Positions 35,301 through 43,334 of a stretch of 64,000 bases of DNA are shown one piece after another. The stretch is from Acanthococcus lagerstroemiae. Its lineage: Eukaryota > Arthropoda > Insecta > Hemiptera > Eriococcidae. Made by a program: the position numbers and the translations under genes. Positions within the stretch are counted from its first letter, which is position 1. Every line of letters starts with the position of its first letter. Where the stretch lies: positions 37,203,197 to 37,267,196 of the forward strand of contig CM063113.1 of the NCBI GenBank assembly GCA_031841125.1, given 5' to 3'. The notes under the pieces were generated by a model. That model worked only from the letters and a program-made list of their open reading frames with translations, searched no databases and was not told the origin of the DNA.

Positions 35301-38300
35301 TTTGAAATCTCTTGGCTTTGTTCTTATTTTTCAGTTGTTTTTACAATAATTTTTATTTATTGGTGAAAATATGCACAAATATGCTCGAAAAATGGTTCAA
35401 ATCTGCAAAATAGGCATTTAAAGTCAAAATATGAAAAAATAAGGATTATAAAATTTCAGCATTGTCAACAGAATTTTATGAATCTCAAAGAAAACACAAA
35501 TATGTCGTACTTATACGCTGCACCCTATGAAAATATGCATTTTTTTAGTATTTCCCCTAGCCCTAGAAATAACATTACCATAAATGGGAAATACTGGTTT
35601 TTCAAAAAATCATTATAAAAAATGAAGAAATGACGGACATGCTTCAAATTTGAACTGTTGGGAGCTACATATTCAAACTTGCGATTAAAAATTCAATATG
35701 TCAGGTAGCAAAATTAATAGAAATACGGTGAAGTAAGAAATGAAAAGTGCCTTATCAGCTTCTTATCAATTACCGGCATGATGTTCTGACTGCGTGTAAA
35801 AAGGTCCTTTGTCTCATAAGAAATACATTGATCGAAGGCCCTTTTTCCAGGCGCGCTTCAATTATTTCTCTGATCACTCAATGAGGGTTCACAAAACATC
35901 CGCTAGGTGTCAGCCACTTCGATTCCGAGTACCAATAGAATCTTGCTGGTGACTGACGATAAGGGCCGTCAGAAATATGCGCATATTTTAGGCCTTTTTG
36001 TTGCTAAATATGCCGAAAATATGCCCTAAAAAGTCGAAATATCCCAAAATATTCAGCTCTAGTATGGGTATCATTTTAGAGGCGTTAATGAACAGATTAT
36101 AATGGCGACATTGTTCTGACAAGTTTTCTGCACTAGTGTGTCAAGAATCTTAGCAAACAATGTTGTCACAACCAGCAAATTTTATTTTCTCCAACGTTTA
36201 CCGCATACTAGCGCAGTTAAGTAATAAAAAATAAATAAATAAATACACTCAACGATATAGTATAGTAAATGTTCAAAAATATGTCCAAAAGTGCAAAAAT
36301 TTGGAGGAAATATGTTTCAGATTTTTTATTTATGTACGGTCCCCTCAACAGCCATTGGCCAATTATAGAGGGGACCGTTCTTAATTTTAATTATTATTAC
36401 AGACTGTGAGTAAAAATAAAATAAAAAATAAAATACAGACTTGTTGAAAAAATAAAGGTAAAATTGATACAAAATGAAACAAAAAAATAATTGGTACAAG
36501 TGCATCAGCCCCCCACCCAAGGTCCCTCCAAACGCCGCTTAAACTTTGAACTGTCGGTATCAAATATGTCAACCTCTGCGCATAGTCCAAGGAATTCTCC
36601 AGTAATCCTCATTATGTTATTTATAGGAGAAAATTCCATTTTGGCCGTTTGATATCGATGTAGTGGAAAAATTATATTTTGCTTAGAATTAACTTTTGGA
36701 ACCCCAAAGTTGATTTTTCCTAACAATGTTTCATCTTGAGTATTTCCATGGCTAAGGTCATATACGAACATTCCAGCTGTTATTTCCCTTCTTTTTTCTA
36801 ATGCGTGAAGCTCATAACCTGTTTATTTTTCTTCTTGTGATAAATTTTCTGGGTAAAACTCAAAGTCTTTCAAAAAGAGATATTTTAGAAATCTGGATTG
36901 TATCTTTTCAATTTTACTTCTTAATTTTTTTGTATGTGGAAACCAAACTAGTACCCCATACTCCAAAATGGACCGAACAAATGAAAAATAAAGTAGTTTT
37001 AGTGTACTGATTTTTCGGAAATATGCAGTGTTTCTTACAATGAAATATACCATTCTCCTCGCTTTATTTAGAGTCTCTTCAACGTGCTCATTGAAGGTGA
37101 GCTCTCTATCTAAAAGAGCCCCAAAGTCCCTAACCCTATCATGGCAATTATATCGAAATATGCAAAAATAAGCAATTTCAAGTAGCGCTCATTTTACTCA
37201 TGTTTCGCCAAGATATCTTCAAATTGCTTGATTTGATTCACAGATGCCAAAGCATACTTTTGGCAGCCCTACTGATGATACCTGGTTATGTAATTCTATT
37301 ATCTCAACTATAACATTCAGCCAATATACTTGAGTAAACTATTGATGTAGTAATTTATAACATTTTTGAATGATTTATCCTTGTTATAGATTCTAAACGA
37401 AATAGCGCAGCACAAGATAAAAATATACGATTTTCCTGATTTCATCAACGAAGAGGACCTAAAAGTACATAAAAACTTGCGCGATAGAGTTCCTTTCGCT
37501 GTTGTCGGCTCGAACACGGTAATTGAGCTGGAAGGCGGCAAGAAAGTACGAGGTCGAAAGTATCCGTGGGGAACTGCTCAAGGTACGAAATATGAATCCA
37601 CCATCGTTTTATGCAAGGGTTACTGTAATGAACCCGAGCTCCATGATGTTATATCTCGAAACGTTTCAATTTAGATGTTTAACTTTGCAGTCGAAAACCT
37701 GGAACATTGCGATTTTATTGCATTACGAGATATGATGATCAAAACGCACCTACAAGATTTGAAAGATGTCACGAATAACATACTGTACGAGAATTACAGA
37801 TGTCGAAAGCTTGGAGGCACCGAATTCGCCAAACAGCTACGTTCTCTCAACAAGTGAGTGTTCGATACTGTGTTGGTACCATGCGATTATCGTGTGCAAA
37901 TAACTTGCGGATAAACCAAACAGTCACTACGTTCTTTCCACTTGGGTTTCATTTTACTTTTCCGTATTAGCACGCTTCATGTGTTGGTTATTTTCTAGGA
38001 AGAGCTTTGCTGTAGGTAACTTTCATATCGACTGAGAGTTAGTAGCTTTGGCCTGGCCCCTTTTTCGTACGTGAAGGTCTTTTCACAGACGCTGGAACAG
38101 TGCAGCGCGCCTCTGTATTGTCAATTTTTTCTAGTCTATGTTATGTTTATTTGTTTATGTTCTAATAAAAGTTAATTTCGTTTAGTCCATGCTCTCCGGG
38201 AATTCTAGACAATACATTTATGACTGTTTGGTAAGTTCTCTGTGAATTTCGTTAGGTGTTACGCTTATTTTCTTCATCTTCTCATTTAGTTAGCGGCTGT

Positions 38301-40707
38301 GAAAACGAAATTTACTTTGGTATGTGTTTATTCTACTGTTCCAACGTTCTTCATGTAGGAGTCTTCCATTCTCCAACGTGTGGTCTTACACGCTTTCGTA
38401 AAGTGCTGATACAGTTGGTGACATGATAGCACCTGGCTGGCTTCACTTATTCTTGTGTGTGTCAGCTTGTTTTCGTTTTGCAGTCGCGTTTAGTGCATTC
38501 GAGACGGTGGAATTACCTGGAGTTACGGTACAAATAAAGCCGACCCGATTGCCAGTTGTCGAAAAAATCTACTTCGACATTAATCAGTAATGTCTATTAT
38601 AATTAATAGTCAAAATATTGGATTCATGTGATCAGTTAATCTCTTGAAAATGATAGATAGCACCGGATGCTTTGACAAAACAAAGCACTTGAGCCTGTCG
38701 CCCTAAAATTCGACTTCGACTGAGCAGTAGTATTTCACTATTGTTAATAGCCGAAACTATGAAATAGATGAAATGAAAAAGGTCCAATACCTGTTGTAAT
38801 TCCTCTGCTTACACAAGATTATTTCACACCAGTACTTAATTTCTCGAGAGTTGATTGACATTTACACCTTTTGCTCTATTTTCCTGAACAAATTTTGTTC
38901 TAGGTCACTATAGATCATGACCGTATGGTTGTAATCCTGTTGACCAAATTTTAAAGTTAAAATACTGGTTTGCTTAGTATTTTGTATATAACAAACTGCT
39001 CGTGAGAGTTGTTTTATTTATTCAAGAGCGTAGAGTGTCCTTGTATTTCTCGTGCTAAAACATTTCACACGTTAATGTAATAGAGTATTGAAAATTATTA
39101 TAGCGTGTTATATAAATGTAGTTGTAGTACTACGGTGCGTGATGTGTGTGAAAACTGACTCTGTCTTTACGTTTTGATACTTTTAGCAAATTCTTCCTCC
39201 GATCGTATCAGTACTCGATTTAACCGGAATTCGTCCTGGGGCAAATCATGGAAATGACTACGTTACAAAAAAGATTTCTTTTCTTTACTTATTTTTTTCA
39301 AATATATGGCTTTCCAGTTGAACTCCCAGACTTTTCAAGACTTCACGAGACTTCCAAATTATAGAGAATAAAAAAAGTCTAGTTAAGGCCCTGAGACTCA
39401 CCGCTAAGGCTCGTCGAGACTTACGAAGACTCTTCCAGGCTACTGAAGATGTTTCCTGGTTCCAGATCTGCTTAAAACTCCTTAGAACTTTTCTAACTTC
39501 TTTAAAACTTGCTGAGACTCGATTAAGATTCTTTTGAACCAGTTCAAGAAACTTTGAAACTCCTCCAAATTTGCAAAATACTTTTTAGAACTTTTCTATT
39601 CTTGTTGAAGACGCATTACGGTTCTTCTAGACTTGCTTAAAGCTCTTTAAGACGGAGATAGTTTTTTTCGATTCGCTCCTGTAATTTTTTTTTTTGCTAA
39701 TGACTAGAGACATTTGCCTATCTTCCCTCTGATGTAAATCTAACGTTAGTTCTTTGTATCATGAATTATGTCGGATTTTGTACCTTTTAGAAGTAATGAT
39801 ACAGATGCTGGCAGTGTTTTCTCTCGGACCCCATGTCGTTATCGATTTACCTGCTTTCGAAAACTCTGAAATTGTATAAGAGATGATTATTCTGGTAGTT
39901 CGTGAATTTTCTTTATTTTCAATCACAATTCGTCTTCATCTTCTGTGTGCAGGAATCCGCTAGCCCAAATGGAAGAAGAGAAACGTGAGCATGCGATGAA
40001 AATGAAGAAAATGGAAGCCGAAATGGAGCAAGTTTTCGAATCAAAAGTCAGAGAAAAGAAGCAAAGGCTGAAGGAATCTGAATCGGATGTAAGACATTCG
40101 ATATTTTCAATATCTCGTAGTGTTATCGGAAAACATTCGATGCTCGTCACAAAGTGAAAACTGGTGCAAACATTTTATCCTTTCTTCCGCAGTTACAACG
40201 AAGACATGAGCAGATGAAGAAACAACTAGACGCACAGATTAAAGAGCTAGAAGAGAAACGCCAGCAGTTAGAAGCTGAAAAGCACGCGTGGGAGCAAAAC
40301 AATAACATCAGTCTAGACGAACTACGCAGAAAAAGTCTGGAACGAGAGTAAGTTATTCAGTACGGAGGAAGTAATATTTTTTGTAAACGAAGACCGGGTT
40401 TAGCTCAGATTTTTCGATCCCCGTTCTAACATACGAAGCTACCGAACGTTGTTCAAGCTCATATCGCGCATTAAACGATGTACATATGCCACTCGATTAG
40501 TGGTCTCTGGCATGCCATCAAAAACGACTAAAATTAAAATGTCAATAATTCAGTTAGGGTCTTCGTGAACTTTGATGATGTCGTTTGAAACTTATCGTGC
40601 GTTAAATTAATTTGTTCGTAGACGAATCGCAGTAACGAATATTTGTGTTTTGTTACAGTTCACTTGACGGCAAGGAGAAGAAATCAAAAAAGAAAGGATT
40701 GTTCTAG
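17152..40707 (+). CDS. pnut: Septin-7 / Peanut-type septin GTPase gene (nine coding exons; first exon uncertain)
   Basis: Septins are GTP-binding proteins that polymerise into hetero-oligomeric filaments at the cell cortex and cleavage furrow; Peanut/Septin-7 is the terminal subunit group with a C-terminal coiled coil. Joining 17152-17392, 24210-24383, 31058-31298, 32560-32779, 37390-37582, 37691-37853, 39953-40088, 40193-40347 and 40659-40707 keeps one frame through every GT-AG junction and gives 523 residues plus stop. In order: Ser/Thr/Pro-rich N terminus (about 1-80), polybasic and start of the G domain (81-138), P-loop GESGLGKS (139-146), DTPG (195-198), G4-position SKAD (276-279), RGRKYPWG of the septin unique element (346-353), coiled coil (about 415-507), and a basic tail ending KKKGLF. 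Drosophila Peanut is 539 residues and ends almost identically. No in-frame ATG lies in the first exon listed, so an upstream exon must supply the start, or translation starts at a Met in the second exon. Identification is secure; the N terminus is not. Confidence 0.93.
18554..18692. mobile_element. Palindromic MITE with GTTGACACGATGCTA ends
   Basis: 15-bp perfect inverted ends at 18554-18568 and 18678-18692; further inverse matches inside (CTATCGGATAG region). 139 bp, non-coding, in septin intron 1. Confidence 0.8.
19049..19460. mobile_element. Inverted-end element (CCAGAGATGG ... CCATCTCTGG)
   Basis: Ends CCAGAGATGG and CCATCTCTGG are exact inverses, flanked on both sides by TTTAAA-containing sequence that looks like a target duplication. 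Inside, GATCA words cluster near both ends. About 0.41 kb, non-coding. Confidence 0.7.
20885..21120. mobile_element. Inverted-end element CAGGGTG ... CACCCTG
   Basis: Starts CAGGGTGTTCACTTCCCTGG and ends GTGGCCACCCTG, with GGAAAAGTC-type words near both ends. This terminal pattern is common in hAT MITEs, but no 8-bp duplication was found. Confidence 0.6.
22181..22276 (-). mobile_element. GGGTAACT-type MITE inserted in the LINE
   Basis: Ends CGATGCGCAA and TTGCGCATCG are inverses. The interior is the reverse complement of one unit of the 56586-56846 pair. CATC on both sides is a candidate 4-bp duplication; without the insert the LINE frame runs from KIG into GVRQGDP. The exact border is uncertain by a few bases. 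Confidence 0.75.
22510..22677. mobile_element. hAT-type MITE CAGKGGCGTAGC with exact TSD CCGGACTG
   Basis: TSD at 22502-22509 and 22678-22685. Ends CAGGGGCGTAGC and GACTACGCCACTG. 168 bp; same family as 11706-11949. Its removal joins QACKQAG to LEVNASKTK of the LINE. Confidence 0.92.
24210..24383 (+). CDS. pnut: Septin exon 2: polybasic region and entry to the G domain
   Basis: Starts after TCATTGCAG and ends TCG|GTAAGT. It encodes the conserved septin stretch [20 protein letters not shown] followed by FEFTLMVVG. The basic residues before the P-loop form the membrane phosphoinositide-binding polybasic region of septins. The junction falls inside the first Gly codon of the P-loop. An in-frame Met (VDMKERL) about 35 residues before FANFPNQ could be an alternative start for a shorter isoform. 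Confidence 0.95.
25009..26414. mobile_element. 1.4 kb element with 29-bp TIRs (28/29 identical)
   Basis: The left end starts TGAGGAGTTATCTGTC; the inverse at 26386-26414 differs at one base. No clear target duplication. Interior holds a hairpin (26100-26167) built from the same terminus, plus an inverted pair near 25530 and 25670 (GGTGTAGT / ACTACACC). No transposase domain recognised. Confidence 0.75.
26100..26167. repeat. Near-perfect hairpin: 28-bp stem, 12-nt loop
   Basis: 26100-26127 and 26140-26167 are inverse with one mismatch. The stem is the same TTGAGGAGTTATCTGTCAAA terminus as the enclosing element, so this is a minimal deleted copy inserted in, or derived from, it. Confidence 0.9.
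26465..26667. mobile_element. Inverted-repeat element with about 65-bp arms
   Basis: Left arm 26465-26529 begins TGACTCCCATAAGAAA; right arm 26602-26667 is the inverse with a few mismatches. Spacer about 72 bp. Non-coding. Confidence 0.75.
26880..27009. mobile_element. TGGACGCTATTC MITE, short form (130 bp)
   Basis: 27-bp perfect TIRs at 26880-26906 and 26983-27009. The interior is the reverse complement of part of the 41986-42233 copy, so it is a deletion derivative of the same family. Confidence 0.9.
27365..27485 (+). mobile_element. TGGACGCTATTC MITE family, left-end fragment
   Basis: Starts TGGACGCTGTTAAGC and follows the 41986 copy through GATTCGAAGTTCAAGAGCCA and GTTTACTGATAAGG, then stops without a right end. 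Confidence 0.8.
27520..28182. mobile_element. hAT-like element CACTGCTGCCAACC with imperfect TSD
   Basis: Ends CACTGCTGCCAACC and GGTTGGCAGCACTG are inverses with one mismatch. Flanks TACGACAG and CACGGCAG match at 6 of 8. AAAATCTCAAGATTTTT-like words near the ends. 0.66 kb, non-coding. Confidence 0.65.
28714..28909. mobile_element. Element with perfect 17-bp TIR TTGAAAAGGTGATCATG
   Basis: Inverse copies at 28714-28730 and 28893-28909, 196 bp in all. A related end pair encloses 52623-53237. Confidence 0.75.
28908..28951 (+). repeat. 22-bp unit in tandem, two copies
   Basis: AACATGTGCACTAGCGCTCC occurs twice back to back. Confidence 0.9.
29430..29760 (+). mobile_element. R1-like LINE 3-prime ORF2 fragment
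   Basis: Reads [20 protein letters not shown], then [17 protein letters not shown]. The C-x2-C ... C zinc-knuckle plus FECP near the ORF2 C terminus is typical of R1-clade LINEs. Borders are by similarity only. Confidence 0.7.
31058..31298 (+). CDS. pnut: Septin exon 3: P-loop (G1) and DTPG (G3)
   Basis: Starts after a pyrimidine-rich tract and TTTACAG and ends AG|GTATTT. It encodes the nucleotide-binding P-loop GESGLGKST, then [11 protein letters not shown] with the switch I threonine, and [20 protein letters not shown] with the G3 motif. All residues expected for GTP binding are present. GC content is visibly higher than in the flanking intron. Confidence 0.97.
32025..32142. mobile_element. 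Palindromic MITE, CCGCGCCCGTCGATGCCGAA core
   Basis: Left arm from GTACAGTCC to GATGCCGAAT; right arm is its inverse ending CGATCGTAC, with a few mismatches and a loop of about 20 nt. Shares the GCGCCCGTCGATGCC core with 3496-3643. Confidence 0.8.
32180..32339. mobile_element. Palindromic MITE, CTATAGTTT ends
   Basis: Arms from CTATAGTTTTCACACAGG and inverse at 32280-32339, joined at GAGCATCCTC. The GGCGGTCCATTATACCC right arm matches the fragment at 3957-3993. Confidence 0.8.
32560..32779 (+). CDS. pnut: Septin exon 4: central G domain with G4-position SKAD
   Basis: Acceptor TGTCTAG, donor CAG|GTCCGT. Encodes [30 protein letters not shown] and a G4 segment reading [11 protein letters not shown]. 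Most septins read AKAD here; the specificity-determining Lys and Asp are kept, so the Ala-to-Ser change should be tolerated. Confidence 0.96.
33332..34035. mobile_element. hAT-type element CAGTGTTGTGCAATTCCCG with TSD (7/8)
   Basis: Flanks CCTACAGC (33324-33331) and CCTACCGC (34036-34043). Ends CAGTGTTGTGCAATTCCCGG and GGGAATTGCCGTGCACGACACTG. GGGAAT words cluster at both ends. 0.7 kb, no transposase. Confidence 0.85.
34472..35040. mobile_element. hAT-type element CAGGGCCCGGATTTT with exact TSD GTGATCAC
   Basis: TSD at 34464-34471 and 35041-35048. Ends CAGGGCCCGGATTTTTAT and CATGAAAATCCGGGCCCTG. Interior rich in ATATGC and AATATTCC words. 569 bp, non-coding. Confidence 0.93.
35062..35565. 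mobile_element. hAT-type element TAGGGCTAGGGGAAAT with TSD (7/8)
   Basis: Flanks AAAATAAC and GAAATAAC. Ends TAGGGCTAGGGGAAATATGC and ATTTCCCCTAGCCCTA. Interior ATATGC-rich like its neighbour at 34472-35040, only 21 bp away. Confidence 0.85.
35960..36320. repeat. ATATGC/AATATTC-rich remnant of the same element type
   Basis: AGAAATATGCGCATATTTTA, AAATATGCC and AAATATTC words as in 34472-35040; ends not found. Confidence 0.5.
36310..37140 (-). mobile_element. Jockey/I-like LINE 3-prime end
   Basis: On the minus strand: [18 protein letters not shown] and [15 protein letters not shown], then [33 protein letters not shown], and a tail domain with [11 protein letters not shown] and [12 protein letters not shown]. 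The [12 protein letters not shown] block is typical of Jockey/CR1/I-type ORF2 after the RT. Stop, then an AT-rich tail with CPLYNW-like text. Confidence 0.8.
37390..37582 (+). CDS. pnut: Septin exon 5: end of G domain and septin unique element
   Basis: Acceptor TTGTTATAG, donor CAAG|GTACGA. Encodes [16 protein letters not shown], then [13 protein letters not shown] and [11 protein letters not shown]. The RGRxYPWG motif is the mark of the septin unique element at the filament interface. Confidence 0.96.
37691..37853 (+). CDS. pnut: Septin exon 6: end of septin unique element and linker
   Basis: Follows a 108-bp intron, the second shortest in the gene. Encodes [29 protein letters not shown] and YENYRCRKL, as in Septin-7/Peanut. 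Ends AA|GTGAGT; the split codon becomes Lys with the next exon. Confidence 0.96.
37854..39952 (+). other. Septin intron 6 (2.1 kb)
   Basis: Begins GTGAGT and ends GTGCAG. Mostly unique-looking AT-rich sequence, with one degenerate tandem array (about 39310-39665). Confidence 0.8.
39310..39665. repeat. Degenerate short tandem array (GAGACTT / AAGACTC motifs)
   Basis: Over about 350 bp, variants of a short motif such as GAGACTT, AAGACTC and AAAACTT recur at irregular spacing. It reads as a decayed minisatellite; the unit length cannot be fixed by eye. Confidence 0.5.
39953..40088 (+). CDS. pnut: Septin exon 7: start of C-terminal coiled coil
   Basis: Acceptor TGTGTGCAG, donor GAT|GTAAGA. Encodes [20 protein letters not shown] and continues as a highly charged heptad-bearing helix. 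The [13 protein letters not shown] start is typical of Septin-7-group coiled coils. Confidence 0.95.
40193..40347 (+). CDS. pnut: Septin exon 8: coiled coil
   Basis: Acceptor CTTCCGCAG, donor GA|GTAAGT; the preceding intron is only 104 bp. Encodes [10 protein letters not shown], then a Glu/Lys/Gln-rich helix and [12 protein letters not shown]. This is the second half of the coiled coil that pairs with partner septins. Confidence 0.95.
40659..40707 (+). CDS. pnut: Septin exon 9: basic tail and stop
   Basis: Acceptor TTGTTACAG. Encodes [15 protein letters not shown] and a TAG stop at 40705-40707. The lysine-rich end with terminal GLF matches Drosophila Peanut. Confidence 0.95.
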
Positions 40708-41985
40708 ACCAACAGAAAGTTGTGGCGTACCACTGACATTGTAGACTATTGGCCGATGATACTCAACAGGAATCCAGCATGTTTGCGAACTAGTACAGTT
40801 TTGGCGCCGTGATAGCGTATTCACGAGCAGACTTCTGCAGCGTGTTGAGCGAACCTCGCTCATTTATCGTGTTCACAGATCTCATAAGCGTGTTCCCTCC
40901 TGAAAGTGTACACATTGAAGGTGTTCTCCAAATGCGGTTCATTGAATACGTACAAAGTGGGGTCGATTACCTTGTTTGCTCATTAGGGGTAGTTCGGACT
41001 ACAAAATCCGGCGGTGTAGGATTACTGTTGAGTGTTTTTTTTTTCCTTTTCTACTTTGTATAATGTACTTTCCATTTATTACCGCAATATATACACTAGA
41101 CCCGCTATGATGAATACCTATTGTATTTTTACGGCGCTTTAAATTGTCATACTGTTTGAACCCTCTAGTAACTTATTTGTACGCTTTATTATGAGATTCT
41201 TTTGATTCTATGTAGAATAAGTTGAATTATATTGTGGGACCTTGCGACAGCAAAAGAGAACCGTGTTTTTTCATATTGAATTTGACTACGACAAAGTGAA
41301 TTTTGTTTGGAACTCCTCAGATGTTTTGTACTTATTGTTCTTAAGCGACAATTTTTACCACTTTTTAATAGGTCAATTAGATAGGTTTTTTTTTTCTTCC
41401 TTCAAATTGATGTGTACATTTTTATACGTGTGCTGACTTATTCATTCTTTCAGTGTAAGGTAAGATTTACTCAGTACGCTTTTTCAGCCTAATTCATTTT
41501 TTCCCAATTATATGTAAGTATTTTAACGTATAATTTCATTAAAATTATTCATGACTTTCTTGTTATATAAGTACAAGTACGCTCAAATTCTCATTCTCAT
41601 TTTACTCGTTTTCCTTTTTTCATTTTGTAAACTCAGTACTTACGTTAAAATTATCGACGTATCGTTGAGTCCTATTTTTTTTGTTACCAAACAGCATTTT
41701 ACACGGCTTTCCGAGGACACAAACAGTAAACGAATTATTTTTAGTGTGTATAATATTGATTAAGAACAGAAATGTATCGGTAAATATTGTAAGTTGATAA
41801 CTTATTTTGCTTTCTAAAGTTAATTTTGTATTTGTATTTAATAATGATATTTAACTGAAATCATCTCGCTTTTATTTCGTTTTGTGAATTGATGACCTGA
41901 AATCATTGCACTGACATAACGCTTTAGATGCCAAGTGGGATGGGACATGTGAGTAGCAATGTTGATGGTGACATTGGTGAATTTT
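40708..41985 (+). other. Septin 3-prime UTR and downstream spacer
   Basis: AT-rich non-coding sequence after the septin stop. No clear AATAAA was seen on the plus strand in the first kilobase (AATATA occurs near 41086), so the transcript end is unassigned. Confidence 0.5.
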
Positions 41986-42233
41986 TGGACGCTATTCAGC
42001 GTAAGAGAATCAACCAGCAAAATCTGTTTTGAGAACAGGTGATTCGAAGTTCAAGAGCCATATAGAAACTATATGACAGAGCGTTTACTGATGAGCTTTT
42101 TCAACGTGAGTACACATTTTTGAATCGGGGGCCCAATTTTGAAAAATTTTACTGTTTACGCTCTTTCCAACGATACTAATAACTCATTTTGTTTACAAAT
42201 GTTGGTTGGTTCCCTTACGCTGAACAGCGTCCA
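41986..42233. mobile_element. TGGACGCTATTC MITE, long form (248 bp)
   Basis: About 31-bp imperfect TIRs, TGGACGCTATTCAGCGTAAG and inverse at the right end (CTGAACAGCGTCCA). Longest of three copies in the window; defines the family. Confidence 0.88.
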
Positions 42234-43220
42234 TTTGAGAAATAGAGAAACTCTAACAATTTCCCAGAGTTCAGACTAACTCCAAGGGCACAGAAACTAG
42301 TGGAAGGCTGAGATTTTTTAAAACCAGATTTGAATTGTGAAAAAATAGGTAAACATAGATCGTTTCCGCGCTTTCAGATTTGGATTTTCCTCACTCAAAC
42401 CATATTTCTCCTACTGGTCCCAACTGGCCAGCCTAATTGAGGGGAGGTTCCTTCCGCAGGTCATTAACCCCTGGTTTTCATTACATCTGTTCAGAGTTCA
42501 TGAGCAACTAAGGCTCTGTAGTTCTACTTTGGTTCAATTTTTTGAAACCGAATGATAGAATGATACCACGCGACGCTGTATATGTAATTAATGCGTTGGT
42601 AATAACAAAACCTGAACTCAAATGGGCGGCCTAGCGCCGCTAGCGTACCTCTGTGCTATGTGAAACTGTAAGGCCCTAGTGCAACAAAGTCGCATTACTT
42701 TTTTGAGGTTTACAGAAACAGAAACTTCTACCATGGCTCAGGCACTCAGGTCCGCAATGTAGATGGGTCACAGTCATGGATGGTACATGGTTCTTCAGAT
42801 ATTCATATTTAACAACACACTAGTAATATGGAAATCGAACCCAAAGTCATGAAAGTTACCAGCAAGAAACAAAGAAATTCCAAGCTGGGAATCGTCAATC
42901 TATGAGTTTTGGAGAGAAAAGTCCTTAATAATGATGAATGTTAGGTCCTTATTCTTGGACAGTCATGTGTATTTTATTGATAGCCCTACAGCGCGCCAGC
43001 GCCACAGCTGATCTTGATCTCACTTTCATCGTCAACAAAATCCCTCTCTTTTCACTCTTAATTTTTATACGTTCTAAGTGAGCTGAAAAGTCAACGAAAC
43101 CCACGGAACCTGCGCATTTGTTACTGCTTGTCATTTCTGAATACGGGCGTGTTTTTTCCCGCTGGATTTTTTGGTTATCAAATAATATCGATTCTCGTTT
43201 CGACGACTTACTTATGAAAA
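42234..43220 (+). other. GK5 upstream region
   Basis: About 1 kb between a MITE and the GK5 start codon. CG dinucleotides become more frequent after about 42960, which would suit a promoter, but no TATA box or start site can be assigned. Confidence 0.4.
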
Positions 43221-43334
43221 ATGTCTTTACCGGATAATCCCAAATATATTATTACGTTAGACATTGGTACTACTCGTCTGAAATGTCATTTGTTCTCCGA
43301 AGACATGAAATTAATCAACAACACCAGTACTCAA
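43221..43334 (+). CDS. GK5: GK5 exon 1: start and phosphate-1 loop
   Basis: ATG with a purine at -3 (AAAATG). Encodes YIITLDIGTTRLKCHLF, the first ATP-phosphate loop of the actin-like fold. Donor CAA|GTAAGC, phase 0. Confidence 0.92.

Larger units (their letters stand above)
32780..37389 (+). other. Septin intron 4 (4.6 kb)
   Basis: Begins GTCCGT, a weaker donor than the others, and ends TTATAG. Contains three hAT-type elements with target duplications (33332-34035, 34472-35040, 35062-35565) and a minus-strand LINE 3-prime end (36310-37140). Confidence 0.85.
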
